The position numbers were made by a program, and so were the translations under genes. Of a stretch of DNA of 26,540 nucleotides, positions 13,843-22,907 are shown piece by piece (position 1 is the stretch's first letter; each line of letters begins with the position of its first letter). The stretch spans positions 1-26,540 of the forward strand of contig JAEXPQ010000230.1 in the NCBI GenBank assembly GCA_023446735.1, in the 5' to 3' direction. This stretch comes from Verrucomicrobiota bacterium (GTDB taxonomy: Bacteria > Verrucomicrobiota > Verrucomicrobiia > Opitutales > Opitutaceae). Under the pieces are notes generated by a model. It saw only the letters and a list, made by a program, of their open reading frames with translations. It was not told where the DNA came from and made no database searches.

Positions 13843-14208
13843 ATGTCCTGGCAGTTCTACGCGATCCTCCACGTCGCCAGCATCCTCTTCCTGACCGGCG
13901 TCACCTTCGCGGTGTTCGGCGGGGCTTCGGATGCCCGGCGCAAACTCATCCTCATGGCCGGTGGCATTCTCAGCCTGCTGGCCCTGGTCGGCGGTTTCGG
14001 CCTCGCGGCGAAGAAGCTGGCGATGCCCAACCCGATGGACTGGCCCGCCTGGCTGTGGGTGAAGGTCCTGTGTTGGCTGTGGCTTTCGGCCATCGCCGGC
14101 ATCGCCTACCGGCGCCGTGCGCAGACACCGCGCTGGATCGCCCTGACGGCGTTCGTCCTGCTCGTCGCCCTGGTGATGGCGTTCCTGAAGCCGGCGTTCG
14201 GCGGCTAA
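13843..14208 (+). CDS. Small integral membrane protein, four predicted helices
   Basis: The 121-residue product is almost entirely hydrophobic. Predicted membrane segments lie at about residues 4-26 (FYAILHVASILFLTGVTFAV), 35-53, 68-86 (AWLWVKVLCWLWLSAIAGIA) and 97-115, with short basic loops RRK and RRR between them. I do not recognise a named family. It is only 16 bp upstream of the DNA polymerase gene and may be cotranscribed with it, although no functional link is known. The start at 13843 gives a normal first helix, and the upstream open part is Ser/Arg-rich and unlikely to be translated. Confidence 0.75.
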   Translation: MSWQFYAILHVASILFLTGVTFAVFGGASDARRKLILMAGGILSLLALVGGFGLAAKKLAMPNPMDWPAWLWVKVLCWLWLSAIAGIAYRRRAQTPRWIALTAFVLLVALVMAFLKPAFGG

Positions 14209-14224
14209 CCGGTCCGCCCCGCTC

Positions 14225-16411
14225 ATGCTCGGCGACGCCAGCCATCTTCCGATCTGCGGAGTCTGGATCGACGAGCAGGGGCGTGCGCATGTCTCGCTCG
14301 CGACGGAGGCCGGCGACCGTGTCGAGGGGATGACGGAGTTCCGGCCGTTCGTCTGGCTGCGCGACCACCCGGCGGAGCCGCCGCCGCACACCGAGATCGA
14401 GACGCTGGCCGGCGAAGGGCTGTATCCGCTGCTCGCGCATACGCGGGCGGCGCCGGCGCACGAGGCGCTGCTCAAGAAGGTGGGCACCGCCGGCTACGAC
14501 GTGCTCCGGCCGCTCGAGTGCCAGTTTTTGCTGCAGAAACGGCGGCGGCTGTACGACGGGCTCCGATTCCAGCAGCTCCGCCGGTGCCAGCTCGACATCG
14601 AGACCGCGGCCGCGGGCGCAGATCATTTCAGCGACCCGACGAATCCGGGCGACCGCGTGCTCGCGATCGGGTTGCGGTTTGGCGAGCGCACCGAGTTGCT
14701 CGAACTGGCGGCGGACACCGACGATGCCGAGCGAGACCTGTTGCAACGGCTCAACGCGACGATCGCGGCCGAGGACCCGGACACGATCGAAGGGCACAAT
14801 CTCTTCAAGTTCGACCTCGATTACCTGCGCGTGCGCGGCAAGCGCCTGAAGGTCGCGTGCGCGTGGGGCCGCTTCGGACAAAAGGCTTCGTTTCGCAACA
14901 GCCGGTTGAAGCTCGCGGAGCGCTGGATCGACTTTCCCCGGTGCGATCTCCCGGGGCGCGCGGTGATCGACACGTTTCTCCTGGCGCAGCTCCACGACAT
15001 CTCGGCGCGCGAACTCACCTCCTACGGGCTCAAGGACCTGGCGCGCCACTTCGGCATCACCGACGAGCAGGCGGGGGACCGCACCTATCTGCCCGGCGCG
15101 CAGATCCAGCGCGCCTTCCACGACGACCGCGACCGGTTCCGCGCCTACCTCCGCGACGATCTGCGCGAGACGGCCGGTCTGGCCGACCTCCTCCTCCCGA
15201 CCTACTTCGAGCAGGTGAAGGCGTTCCCCACCACGCTGCAGGAAGCCGCGCTGCGCGGCACGAGCACGAAGGTCGACCTGCTCTTCCTCGAGGAATACTA
15301 CCATCGGCGGGCGGCGATCCCGGGCCCGGTCGAGGTCGCCTCGTTCGAGGGCGGCTACTCCCGCAGCTTCAAGGAGGGTGTGTTTCGCGACGTGATGCAC
15401 TTTGACGTCGCCTCGCTCTACCCGAGCCTGCTCCTGAGCATGGGCCGCAATCCGCGCGGCGATTCGCTGGGCGTGTTCATCCCGCTGCTGCGGCAGCTGC
15501 GCGACTACCGCCTCCGGTACAAGGGACTGGCGCGGACCGAGCCGGACCCGGAGTTGCGCGCCGAGTACGCGGCGCGGCAGGCGAGCTTCAAGATCCTGAT
15601 CAACTCGTTCTACGGATACCTCGGCTTCTCCGGCGCCCGCTTCGGCGACGGCGAGCTCGCCGCCGAGGTCACCCGGCGCGGCCGGGAGCTGCTGCAGGCG
15701 CTGATCGACGCGTTCGCCCGCAACGAGTGCGAGATCCTGGAGGCGGATACGGACGGCATCTACCTCGCCTCGGCGCGATGGTTCTCCGAGCCGGAGGCGC
15801 TGCTGGCGCGGGTCGGCGGAGTCCTGCCCGCGGGCATCGAGCTGGAGTACGACGGTTCGTACCGGGCGATGTTCTGCTACAAGGCGAAGAACTATGCGCT
15901 CTTCGACGGCGAGAAAGTCACGATCCGCGGTTCGGCCCTGCGCTCGCGCGGCATCGAGCCGTTCCTGAAGAAGCTCGGCGACCAGCTCGTGCGCTTCCTG
16001 CTCGGAGCGAGCACGGAGTCGCCGCTCCTGCTCCTGGAGGACTACCGCCGGCGCATCGCCGCCCGCGCGGCGGATGTGCGCGAGTTGGCGAAGTCCGAAA
16101 ACCTCGGCCAGAGCGCCGAGGCGTACGAGAAGTTCGTCGCCGGCGGCGGCAAGCCGCGCCGGGCCGCGGCGGAGGCGGCACTCCAGCTCAACCCGCGGCC
16201 GCGGATGGGCGACCGGGTGGCGTATTTCATCGCGCCGAAGCAGAAGGGCATGACGTCCGACTGGCAGAGGGCGCGGCCGGTGGAGTCGTTCGATCCCGCC
16301 ACCGCGCCCTACGATCCCGACTACTATCTGGAGAAACTCGACGACTGGCTCGATCGCTACGGCCCCTATCTCGGCGCGAAGCCGGAGCCGGCGCAGGGAG
16401 AGTTGTTCTGA
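14225..16411 (+). CDS. Family-B DNA polymerase (Pol II-like) with 3'-5' exonuclease
   Basis: The 728-residue product has the ordered motifs of B-family DNA polymerases. The exonuclease part shows LDIE at 123-126 (Exo I), IEGHNLFKFDLDYL (Exo II) and YLRDDLRETAGL (Exo III, YxxxD). The polymerase part shows FDVASLYPS with D394 (motif A), K456 in KILINSFYGYLG (motif B) and DTDG at 508-511 (motif C). All catalytic acids are present, so the enzyme should be active. It is somewhat shorter than E. coli Pol II (783 residues). In E. coli this class is a damage-tolerance polymerase; the role here is inferred. The start has no obvious Shine-Dalgarno site. Confidence 0.93.
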   Translation: MLGDASHLPICGVWIDEQGRAHVSLATEAGDRVEGMTEFRPFVWLRDHPAEPPPHTEIETLAGEGLYPLLAHTRAAPAHEALLKKVGTAGYDVLRPLECQFLLQKRRRLYDGLRFQQLRRCQLDIETAAAGADHFSDPTNPGDRVLAIGLRFGERTELLELAADTDDAERDLLQRLNATIAAEDPDTIEGHNLFKFDLDYLRVRGKRLKVACAWGRFGQKASFRNSRLKLAERWIDFPRCDLPGRAVIDTFLLAQLHDISARELTSYGLKDLARHFGITDEQAGDRTYLPGAQIQRAFHDDRDRFRAYLRDDLRETAGLADLLLPTYFEQVKAFPTTLQEAALRGTSTKVDLLFLEEYYHRRAAIPGPVEVASFEGGYSRSFKEGVFRDVMHFDVASLYPSLLLSMGRNPRGDSLGVFIPLLRQLRDYRLRYKGLARTEPDPELRAEYAARQASFKILINSFYGYLGFSGARFGDGELAAEVTRRGRELLQALIDAFARNECEILEADTDGIYLASARWFSEPEALLARVGGVLPAGIELEYDGSYRAMFCYKAKNYALFDGEKVTIRGSALRSRGIEPFLKKLGDQLVRFLLGASTESPLLLLEDYRRRIAARAADVRELAKSENLGQSAEAYEKFVAGGGKPRRAAAEAALQLNPRPRMGDRVAYFIAPKQKGMTSDWQRARPVESFDPATAPYDPDYYLEKLDDWLDRYGPYLGAKPEPAQGELF

Positions 16412-16434
16412 GCCAACGATGCCATTGCCGCGTT

Positions 16435-16450
16435 GGCCAGCGTGCTGGCC
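16435..16450. terminator. Hairpin between convergent polymerase and DCC-protein genes
   Basis: GGCCAGC-GT-GCTGGCC is a 7-bp perfect stem 23 bp after the polymerase stop, in the 158-bp gap between convergent genes. No T-tract is seen. It could end transcripts from both sides or be part of a repeat. Confidence 0.35.
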
Positions 16451-16569
16451 TTCAGGTTCACCGGCGGTGCGGGCCAACTCGCTCGTAGGTTGGCGGCCAT
16501 TGCATCGGCACGCGTAGGGTCACCTGATTTGTTCGCGGCCAGCCGACGCGCCCATGGGCTTGGCGAGGC

Positions 16570-16938
16570 TCAACGGTCGAACCAGTGCCGGTGTGCGGCG
16601 ACGAAGCGGTAGAGGCGATCGCGCAACGGGCGCGGCACCAGGCGCGCGCCGGCGAGCAGGGCCCACGGCCAGCCGAGGTGTCGGAAGATCTCCAGGACTG
16701 CGGTCGACTGGACCTCGATCCTCTGGTCCTCAAGGTACACGACCGAGGAGAAACCGGCCGGGCGGAGGCCGTGGCGGTCGAGGGCGGTTTGCGCCTGGGG
16801 CGACCGGAGCGGGACGAAACGCAGCGCGCGGTCGCGGTCCCGCCGGCTGGCGAAACGCACGGCCGCCCGGCAGAAGGCGCAGTCCTCGTCGTACAGGACG
16901 ATGGCGCGCTCCGGGTCGTTGGTGCGGCGCGACGGCAT
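16570..16938 (-). CDS. DCC-family (DUF393) thiol-disulfide oxidoreductase-like protein
   Basis: The 122-residue product begins, after a short Arg-rich leader, with IVLYDEDCAFCRAAVRFAS. This is the family signature (YDxDCxxC) that gives the DCC family its name. FVPLRSPQAQ, VVYLEDQ and the helical TAVLEIFRHLGWPWALL segment fit the rest of the family. Members are predicted thioredoxin-related redox proteins; no substrate is established. It is the last gene of a - strand run CheX-CheY-DCC, 17 bp after the receiver gene, but a functional link to those genes is not implied. Confidence 0.85.
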   Translation of the reverse strand: MPSRRTNDPERAIVLYDEDCAFCRAAVRFASRRDRDRALRFVPLRSPQAQTALDRHGLRPAGFSSVVYLEDQRIEVQSTAVLEIFRHLGWPWALLAGARLVPRPLRDRLYRFVAAHRHWFDR

Positions 16939-16955
16939 CGCGCGAGGCGCGGCAA

Positions 16956-17339
16956 CTAGACCGCGACGGCGGCCTTCCGGGTGAGGGGGATGACTTTCTG
17001 GACCTTCTCGACCAACGCCTCGTTCTGGAACGGCTTGGCGATGTAGTCGCTGATGCCGAGATGCGTGGCTTTCTCGATGCTCGAGGCCCCGCCTTCGGCG
17101 GTGAGCATGATCACCGGCGTGCGGTCTCCGCGTTCACGCAGGAGCGTGAGCATCTGGATGCCGTCCATGTGGGGCATGGTGATGTCGAGCAGGATGATAT
17201 CGGGCTTCTGGTCGGCCGCGACCTTGAGGCCTTCTTCGCCGTTGGCGGCTTCGCACAGGGCGCAATCGTATTCCTTGAAAGCACGCTGCAGGATGAGCCG
17301 GATGGTTTTCGAGTCGTCGATGGTGAGCAGCTTGGGCAT
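16956..17339 (-). CDS. CheY-like single-domain response regulator
   Basis: The 127-residue product is a stand-alone receiver domain. It has the acidic pair D8-D9 (TIDDSKTIR), the phosphorylation site D52 (ILLDITMPHMDG), the conserved threonine in VIMLTAEGG and the lysine in YIAKPF. There is no output domain. It follows the CheX-like gene by 12 bp, and the pair suggests a phosphorelay output with its own phosphatase. No CheA kinase is in the window. GGAGG lies rather far (about 17 nt) before the ATG. Confidence 0.93.
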   Translation of the reverse strand: MPKLLTIDDSKTIRLILQRAFKEYDCALCEAANGEEGLKVAADQKPDIILLDITMPHMDGIQMLTLLRERGDRTPVIMLTAEGGASSIEKATHLGISDYIAKPFQNEALVEKVQKVIPLTRKAAVAV

Positions 17340-17351
17340 GGCGGGAAAGGG

Positions 17352-17870
17352 TCAGTCCTCCTTGAACATCAGGTCGGCGAGCACGCTGTGCCCCTCGACG
17401 TTGAAGATGTAGGTGCGGCGGACGGCGCCGCGGGGCGGCTGGATGGCGATATCGGCGCCCCAGACGACCGTGGGGATCGTCAGCTTGCACGGGTAGCCGA
17501 GATCGTGGATCCGGTTCTTGAAGGTGCCGACCGTCATGTTCGTGAGTTCGCCGATGACATCGGAGGCCACTTCCCGGCCGGCGTCCTTCGCCTCGGCTTC
17601 GGTCATGCCGAGCATGTTCTGGACGACGGAGGCGACCAAGCGCTCGGAGAGGTAGATGAAGACCAGGCCACAGATCTCGCCGGCGAAACCGACGCTGCCG
17701 ACGGCGATCGTGCCGTCGAGGTCCGCCGGGCGCGCCCAAGGCTCGGTGGTCGGCAGCGGCGAAGCGCCGTGGACGGGCGCGGCCTTCTTCTGCACCATGG
17801 TCTGGAACACCTTATCGACGGCGTGCTCGATGCACTCTTTGAATAATTCCTCGGTTAGTTGGGTCGGCAT
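17352..17870 (-). CDS. CheX-like (CheC/CheX family) CheY-P phosphatase
   Basis: The 172-residue product shows the CheX features: LTEELFKECIEHAVDKVFQTM at the N-terminus, VGFAGEICGLVFIYLSERLVASVV, and the active-site helix DVIGELTNMTVGTFKN with the ExxN pair E108/N111 that dephosphorylates CheY-P in the family. The start at 17870 is chosen because the conserved region begins there; the open frame runs on to 18092 but is Pro/Ser-rich and non-conserved. It is immediately upstream of the CheY-like gene, and the two are presumably cotranscribed. Confidence 0.87.
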   Translation of the reverse strand: MPTQLTEELFKECIEHAVDKVFQTMVQKKAAPVHGASPLPTTEPWARPADLDGTIAVGSVGFAGEICGLVFIYLSERLVASVVQNMLGMTEAEAKDAGREVASDVIGELTNMTVGTFKNRIHDLGYPCKLTIPTVVWGADIAIQPPRGAVRRTYIFNVEGHSVLADLMFKED

Positions 17871-18323
17871 GGGCGAAGGGGCTTGCGGGCGAAATGGGGG
17901 AGGTGTCCTCCTCATCGGCTCCTCGGTCCGAGTCTTCAGCGGGTTTTGCGGGCCGGGGGAGATTTGTCCGGCAGCCCGGACGGGGCAGGCAGCCGTGTCC
18001 TCGGAGACGAGGGACGAGTGTCGGGGGGACGAGCGCCAAACCGTCGGCGAACTGGTCCAGTGCGCTGGTTGGCTCGGAGTCTCGCTGGGCACTCCGGCTC
18101 TCGACGCTCGTCGTCTCGACCCTCGACTGGCTGACTACGGAATCGCCGCAAGCCGCCCGGCGGCGCCCAGCCGAGGCGACTCCGCACGGTGGGGACAGGA
18201 GCGCCGGGCGGATGCGATCTGCGGGGGCCAGAATCGTGGACAGGCCCGGATCGTTCACGCGTTGCGAAAGCCGCCAAGACTTTCGCAACGGCGTGGAAGA
18301 TCGTAACTCTGCCGAGCCTCGGA
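17871..18323. other. Intergenic region between subtilase and CheX-like genes (453 bp)
   Basis: No conserved gene is visible. It should hold the promoter of the - strand CheX-CheY run and the 3' end of the subtilase transcript. The one clear structure is the inverted repeat at 18260-18290. Around 18090-18130 there is low-complexity GTCGAGA/CTCGACG repetition. Short open frames are not convincing. Confidence 0.7.
18260..18290 (-). terminator. Hairpin downstream of the subtilase gene
   Basis: CGTTGCGAAAG (18260-18270) and CTTTCGCAACG (18280-18290) are exact reverse complements around a 9-nt loop. It lies 34 bp past the subtilase stop on the - strand. There is no T-tract, so termination is likely but not certain. 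Confidence 0.55.
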
Positions 18324-21300
18324 CTACGGCCCGACGACCAGTGTGGAGTTGAGCACAGTGCCCGCGACGTCCGTGAGCTCGGCGGCGCAGTTTTGCGCGG
18401 GGGCCGCGATCCCGGCGGAGCTTTGACCGGCGGCCATCTTGACCTGCGAGAGCCCGGAGACCGTGATGGCGTCGCCGCCGCTTTGGGCGAGGTCGCCTCC
18501 AGCGATCCGAAATTGGATGCCGGCGCCGCTGCCGCAATAGAGGTAGGGCTGGGCGGTGCCGGTGGCATCGATGTCGTGCAGGACGAGCGGCTGCTGGGCG
18601 ACGGTCATCACGCCCGGGGCGTAGAAGCCCGCGATGCCGATCCCGGCGGAGAAGTGGCCGTTGCCCATGTGGATGCCGCCCAAGCTGTCGCCGACGACGC
18701 CGACGGCGGCGATGTTGGCCCAGCCGTTGTAGGTGACATCCGCGCGCACGACGCCGGGGTTGTTGCCGGGGCCGACCGAGTAGAGCGAAACATGCGTGGA
18801 GGAGTCCGCCCCAGAAATGATCACGGTAGCGACGCCCTGCATGTAAAGGATGCCCGACTGGTTGTAGAGACTGGGAGCGACCGGACCGACCGGGGAGGCG
18901 AGGGCTATGGTCACGGCGCCGCGGCCCGACATCTCGGCCTGCACGATGCTGCCGTTGGCGTCGAGGAACGACATGCGGGCAATCTCGCCGGTGTCGGCCG
19001 TGAACGTGCCGGCGGAGCCGGTGAGGAGGAACTGGTCGTAGGTGTTTCCGTTGGGGTGCCGGATGTTCTGCCACTCGTCGCGGGTGAAGACGGCTCCGGC
19101 GGTGCGCGACCCGGCCACCGGGACGACGCCCACGACGGCGGGGAGCGTCAGCGCGTGGCCGCCCGTGGCCGAGGTCACGATGCAGTCGTAGATGCCCGCC
19201 TGGTCGGGCGTGACGCTCGGCAAGGCGAGCGTCGCCGTGCCGGCGGAGGCGTTGCCGGAGACGGCCACGCCGCCCCGGTACCACTCGTAGGAGAGACCGT
19301 TGCCGCTGGCGACCACGGCGAGCTGGGCGCTGGCGCCGGCGGCGACACCGGTGCCGACGGGCTGGGCGCCGATCGTCGGCGCCCCGGTCACGACCAGGGT
19401 CGCCCCCGCGGAGGTCACGGTACCCGTGGCGGAGACGATCGCGACCGTGTAGGTGCCGGCGTTGGCGGCGGTGGTGGCGGCGAGCGAGAGGCTGGCGCCG
19501 GTCGCGCCGGGGAGCGCGACTCCGTCCTTGTACCATTGGTACGAGAGCGCGAGCGAACTGGAAGCGGTCACGGCGAAGGTCGCCGGGTTTCCGGTCTCAA
19601 CCGTCCGGCTTTGGGGCTGGGCGGAGATCGAAGTCGCGGTTCCGAGGCCGCGGGCCTGGTGCAGGGCGCCCTGCTGGAACATGGGCCACGCCGAGGCTTG
19701 CGGCCCGGCCGGGAGGTCGTAGGCGTGGATTTTCGCGTCGGCGCTGCCGAAATACAGCCGGTTGCCGGCGATGGCCGGGCTGGAGCGGATCCGGCCGCCG
19801 GTCGGATAGGTGCGGGCGAGGGTGCCGTCGTCGCGGAAGGCGTAGAGCAGGCCATCGTAGCAGCCCAGGTAGATCGTGCCATCGGCGGCGAGCGCCGGGG
19901 ACGAGGCGCGGACCTCGTCGCCCAGTTGCGCGCTCCAGCGCTCGACGCCCCGGCGGTCGAGCGCGTGCAGTTTCTTGTCGTAGCCGCCGAAATAGACCGT
20001 GCCGTCGGCGGCGATCGCGAGCGACGAGGTCACGCTGTTGCCGGCGCCCGCGCTCCAGGACCAGCGTTGCGTGCCGCCGGGCTCGAGGGCGTAGACGGTG
20101 CCGGAGAGCGTGGCGAAGTGGATGGCGCCGTCGGCGCCAATGGCGGCAGAGGTGTAGATGTCGCCGTCGGCGGTGAACTTCCACTTGAGTGTCGCGATGG
20201 AGCCGCTGTCCTTGAGCGCGAGGAAATCGCCGCCGGTCGTGCCGACGTACACCGTCCCGTCCGGAGCGACCGTGGGCGATGCGTAGGTGCCTCCGGTGGT
20301 GGACTCGTTCAGCGGGTAGGTCCACTTGCGCAGGAACGCGATCTCGGTGTTCTTGATCGCGTAGAGCGTGGTATCGTCGCGCACGTAGATGGTGCCGTCG
20401 GCCCCGATCGCCGGGGTCGAGGTGATCGGCCCGCCGGCCGAGAAGCGCCACCGCAAGCGCTGGGAGGAGCTGTTCGGATTCAGGGCGTAGAGGTAGCCGT
20501 TGTTGGCCCCGATGTAGATCGTGCCGTCGCTGCCGATGGCGGGGGAGGAGCCGTCGAACGCCTCGCCGATGTCGTAGCGCCATTTGCGCACGCCGTCGCT
20601 GCCGATTCCATACACGGCGCCGTCCGTCGAGCCGAAATACACGGAACCGTCGCTCGCGACGGCCGGCGAGGAGGTGACCTCGTCGATCGAGGGAGATTGC
20701 CAGATGGCGTCGCTGATCGTCAGCACGAAGGAGTCGCCGTCGGTCCCGTCGGAATTGGTGTGGTCGACGAGGACCGAGTAGACGGTGCCCGCGACGGCGT
20801 CGAACGTCACCAGCGCGTCGGTGTTGATGTCGGCGCTGGTCTGTGTGCCGAGGTCGAGGCAGTCGTCGTTGGTGGCGAGGGGAGACAGCGTCGCCAAGGT
20901 GCCGCCGGTGTAGACGCCCACGAGGGTGTCGAGGATGGACGAGTGGACGGCGGCGCTGTAGCGGCCGGTCGTGGGTGCGGTCCAGCGATACCAGACCGAA
21001 TGCCCCATGCCGTAGTCGACGATGGTCGGTTCGCCCGCTTCCCGGGTGCCGTTGCGGTTCGACGCGACCACGCGCACGGCGTTACCCGACACCGTCTTGG
21101 CGGCGGTGTAGGCGTCGTTGGCCGGAATCGAGCCGACGTGGAGCGCGGTGTAGCCGCTCGCGCCGGCTTTGCCGGCGACGGCGATGCGATAGGTGGTGCC
21201 GGCGACCGCGGCCAGGAGCACACGGCTGGTGGTCTGGCCGGCAGTGGCATCGTCGTTGGACGCGACAGATTGCAGGCCGGCGACGGTCGCGCCGGTATAG

Positions 21301-22907
21301 ATGGCGAGGACGGTGTCGTAGTCGCTGCCGGTGGTGTCGATGGCGACCTGCGTCGTCTCCGGGGCCGTCCAGCTCCACCACAGCGAGGTCGAGGCGCCGG
21401 CGACTCCGGCGTGGGCGGGCTCCCCGGCCTCGCCGGTGGCGCCGGTGTTCGAGGCGCGTCCGCGGACGTTGACGCCAGCGAGTGTGGCCGCTTCGGACAG
21501 GCGATCGTTGAAAGGCAGGTTGCTGGTCGAAGTCAGCGCTTGGGCCAGATCGAGCCGGGCGCCGGTGTGGACCTTGCCGGTGAGCGCGGGCAGGCGCTTG
21601 GCGGAGCGGAGCAGGCGATTGATGGTCTGGCGGTAGGTGTCGCTCGGGAACTGGGCGCGGAGAAGGGCGACGGCGCCGGTGACCTGCGGCGCCGCCATCG
21701 AGGTTCCGCTCAAGGTCGTCGTCGCGCTGTCCGAGGTGTGGTAGGTCGAAAGGATGTCCTCCCCGGGGGCGGCCAGATCGACGCTGCCGGAGCCGTAGTT
21801 GGAGAAGCCCGAGAGCTCGTCGCGGCGGTTGGTGGAGGCGACGGCGACGATGTTGTCGAGAGCGTAGCCGGAAGGATAGGACGTGAGGGCATCGTTGTCC
21901 GCCCCGTCGTTGCCGGCGGCGGCGACGACGATGACGCCGGCGTCGCGCGCGGCCTTCAGGGCATCGTACTCGGCGATGGAGTAGCTTTCGCTGCCGTAGC
22001 TGGCGTTGATGATCTTGGCGCCGTTGGCGATCGCGTACTCGATGCACTCGATCTCGTCGGAGGTGCTGCCGGTGCCGGAGGAGTCCATGAAGCGGAGGGC
22101 CATCAACTTCGCGGACCAGGCGACGCCGGTGGTGCCGACGGAGTTGTTGCCGACCGCGCCGACGATGCCGGCGACATGGGTCCCGTGCCCGTCCTCGTCG
22201 GTCGGCTGGTAGTGCTTCGGGTAGACGCTGGAGACTTGGGCGTTGATCCCGTGGTTGCCGCGGGGGGATCCGGTCCAGAGGTTGGCGGCGAGGTCGGCGT
22301 GCGTCAGGCGGATGCCCGAGTCGACGATCGCCACGACGATGGCGTTGCCGGTCGCGTCGGTCCGGGTGTTCCAGGCGCCGAGCGCGCCGATATCCGCGCC
22401 GATCGTGCCGCCGCTTTGGCCGGTGTTGGCCAGCGCCCACTGTTGGGCGAAGAGCGGATCGTTGGGGGTCGCCTTGGCGAACAGGAGGCGGTCGGGCTCG
22501 ACATACTCATAGCGGCCGGACGCGCGGAGGCGGGCGATCGCGGCGCGGGCGGTCTCGGTCGAGGCGAGCCGCAGGACGCGGATGGGGCCGACGCGCGAGA
22601 AACGCCGGTGGACGGACAGGCCCTCGGCGGACTCGGCCGCCTCGGTCGACTCGCGGAACTCCGCCCGGGGCTTCGCGATCACCAGGTCGTCCCGGAAACC
22701 CTGGGCCACCTCCTGGCGGGTGAACGCGAGCGCGGAGCTCGTGGCGAAGGCGCCGAGAGCGGCCAGCGCCACCCACGCGCTGGTCCGAAGGCGTCGCGCG
22801 GCCATGGCGGGCCCGGTCGGGCGTTCGACGCTTCCGCGGCGCGCCGCGGCGGCGGCATGGCGATTGAGTTCAGCCTCATCCGGCTGGCCAAACGGATTGC
22901 TCTTCAT
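18324..22907 (-). CDS. Secreted subtilisin-like (S8) protease with beta-propeller and Ig-like domains
   Basis: The 1527-residue product is a large exported serine protease. A signal peptide is visible (AWVALAALGAFATSSALA, cleavage near residue 61). The ATG at 22805 (residue 35) would give a more classical short signal and is a fair alternative start. The S8 catalytic residues are D196 (IVDSGIRLTH), H241 (GHGTHVAG) and S403 (SGTSMAAPQ), with oxyanion N333 (AAAGNDG). Two similar domains follow (SxWWSWTAP / SVWYRWTAP with YTG...NDD), resembling pre-peptidase C-terminal folds. At about 740-1072 there are seven or eight PQQ-type propeller blades (SSPAIGSDGTIYIG...LYAL). Two Ig-like domains follow (about 1095-1265; YQWYKDG, YEWYRGG), then a 260-residue C-terminal region I do not recognise. 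No LPXTG or PEP-CTERM anchor is seen. It probably acts outside the cytoplasm on polymers or other cells; the substrate is unknown. Confidence 0.93.
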   Translation of the reverse strand: MKSNPFGQPDEAELNRHAAAAARRGSVERPTGPAMAARRLRTSAWVALAALGAFATSSALAFTRQEVAQGFRDDLVIAKPRAEFRESTEAAESAEGLSVHRRFSRVGPIRVLRLASTETARAAIARLRASGRYEYVEPDRLLFAKATPNDPLFAQQWALANTGQSGGTIGADIGALGAWNTRTDATGNAIVVAIVDSGIRLTHADLAANLWTGSPRGNHGINAQVSSVYPKHYQPTDEDGHGTHVAGIVGAVGNNSVGTTGVAWSAKLMALRFMDSSGTGSTSDEIECIEYAIANGAKIINASYGSESYSIAEYDALKAARDAGVIVVAAAGNDGADNDALTSYPSGYALDNIVAVASTNRRDELSGFSNYGSGSVDLAAPGEDILSTYHTSDSATTTLSGTSMAAPQVTGAVALLRAQFPSDTYRQTINRLLRSAKRLPALTGKVHTGARLDLAQALTSTSNLPFNDRLSEAATLAGVNVRGRASNTGATGEAGEPAHAGVAGASTSLWWSWTAPETTQVAIDTTGSDYDTVLAIYTGATVAGLQSVASNDDATAGQTTSRVLLAAVAGTTYRIAVAGKAGASGYTALHVGSIPANDAYTAAKTVSGNAVRVVASNRNGTREAGEPTIVDYGMGHSVWYRWTAPTTGRYSAAVHSSILDTLVGVYTGGTLATLSPLATNDDCLDLGTQTSADINTDALVTFDAVAGTVYSVLVDHTNSDGTDGDSFVLTISDAIWQSPSIDEVTSSPAVASDGSVYFGSTDGAVYGIGSDGVRKWRYDIGEAFDGSSPAIGSDGTIYIGANNGYLYALNPNSSSQRLRWRFSAGGPITSTPAIGADGTIYVRDDTTLYAIKNTEIAFLRKWTYPLNESTTGGTYASPTVAPDGTVYVGTTGGDFLALKDSGSIATLKWKFTADGDIYTSAAIGADGAIHFATLSGTVYALEPGGTQRWSWSAGAGNSVTSSLAIAADGTVYFGGYDKKLHALDRRGVERWSAQLGDEVRASSPALAADGTIYLGCYDGLLYAFRDDGTLARTYPTGGRIRSSPAIAGNRLYFGSADAKIHAYDLPAGPQASAWPMFQQGALHQARGLGTATSISAQPQSRTVETGNPATFAVTASSSLALSYQWYKDGVALPGATGASLSLAATTAANAGTYTVAIVSATGTVTSAGATLVVTGAPTIGAQPVGTGVAAGASAQLAVVASGNGLSYEWYRGGVAVSGNASAGTATLALPSVTPDQAGIYDCIVTSATGGHALTLPAVVGVVPVAGSRTAGAVFTRDEWQNIRHPNGNTYDQFLLTGSAGTFTADTGEIARMSFLDANGSIVQAEMSGRGAVTIALASPVGPVAPSLYNQSGILYMQGVATVIISGADSSTHVSLYSVGPGNNPGVVRADVTYNGWANIAAVGVVGDSLGGIHMGNGHFSAGIGIAGFYAPGVMTVAQQPLVLHDIDATGTAQPYLYCGSGAGIQFRIAGGDLAQSGGDAITVSGLSQVKMAAGQSSAGIAAPAQNCAAELTDVAGTVLNSTLVVGP

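Noticed and set aside
16451..16569. Possible repeat or extra gene in the polymerase-DCC gap
   Set aside because: The stretch reads partly open on the - strand but overlaps only a shadow of the DCC gene. I could not show a second copy in the window.
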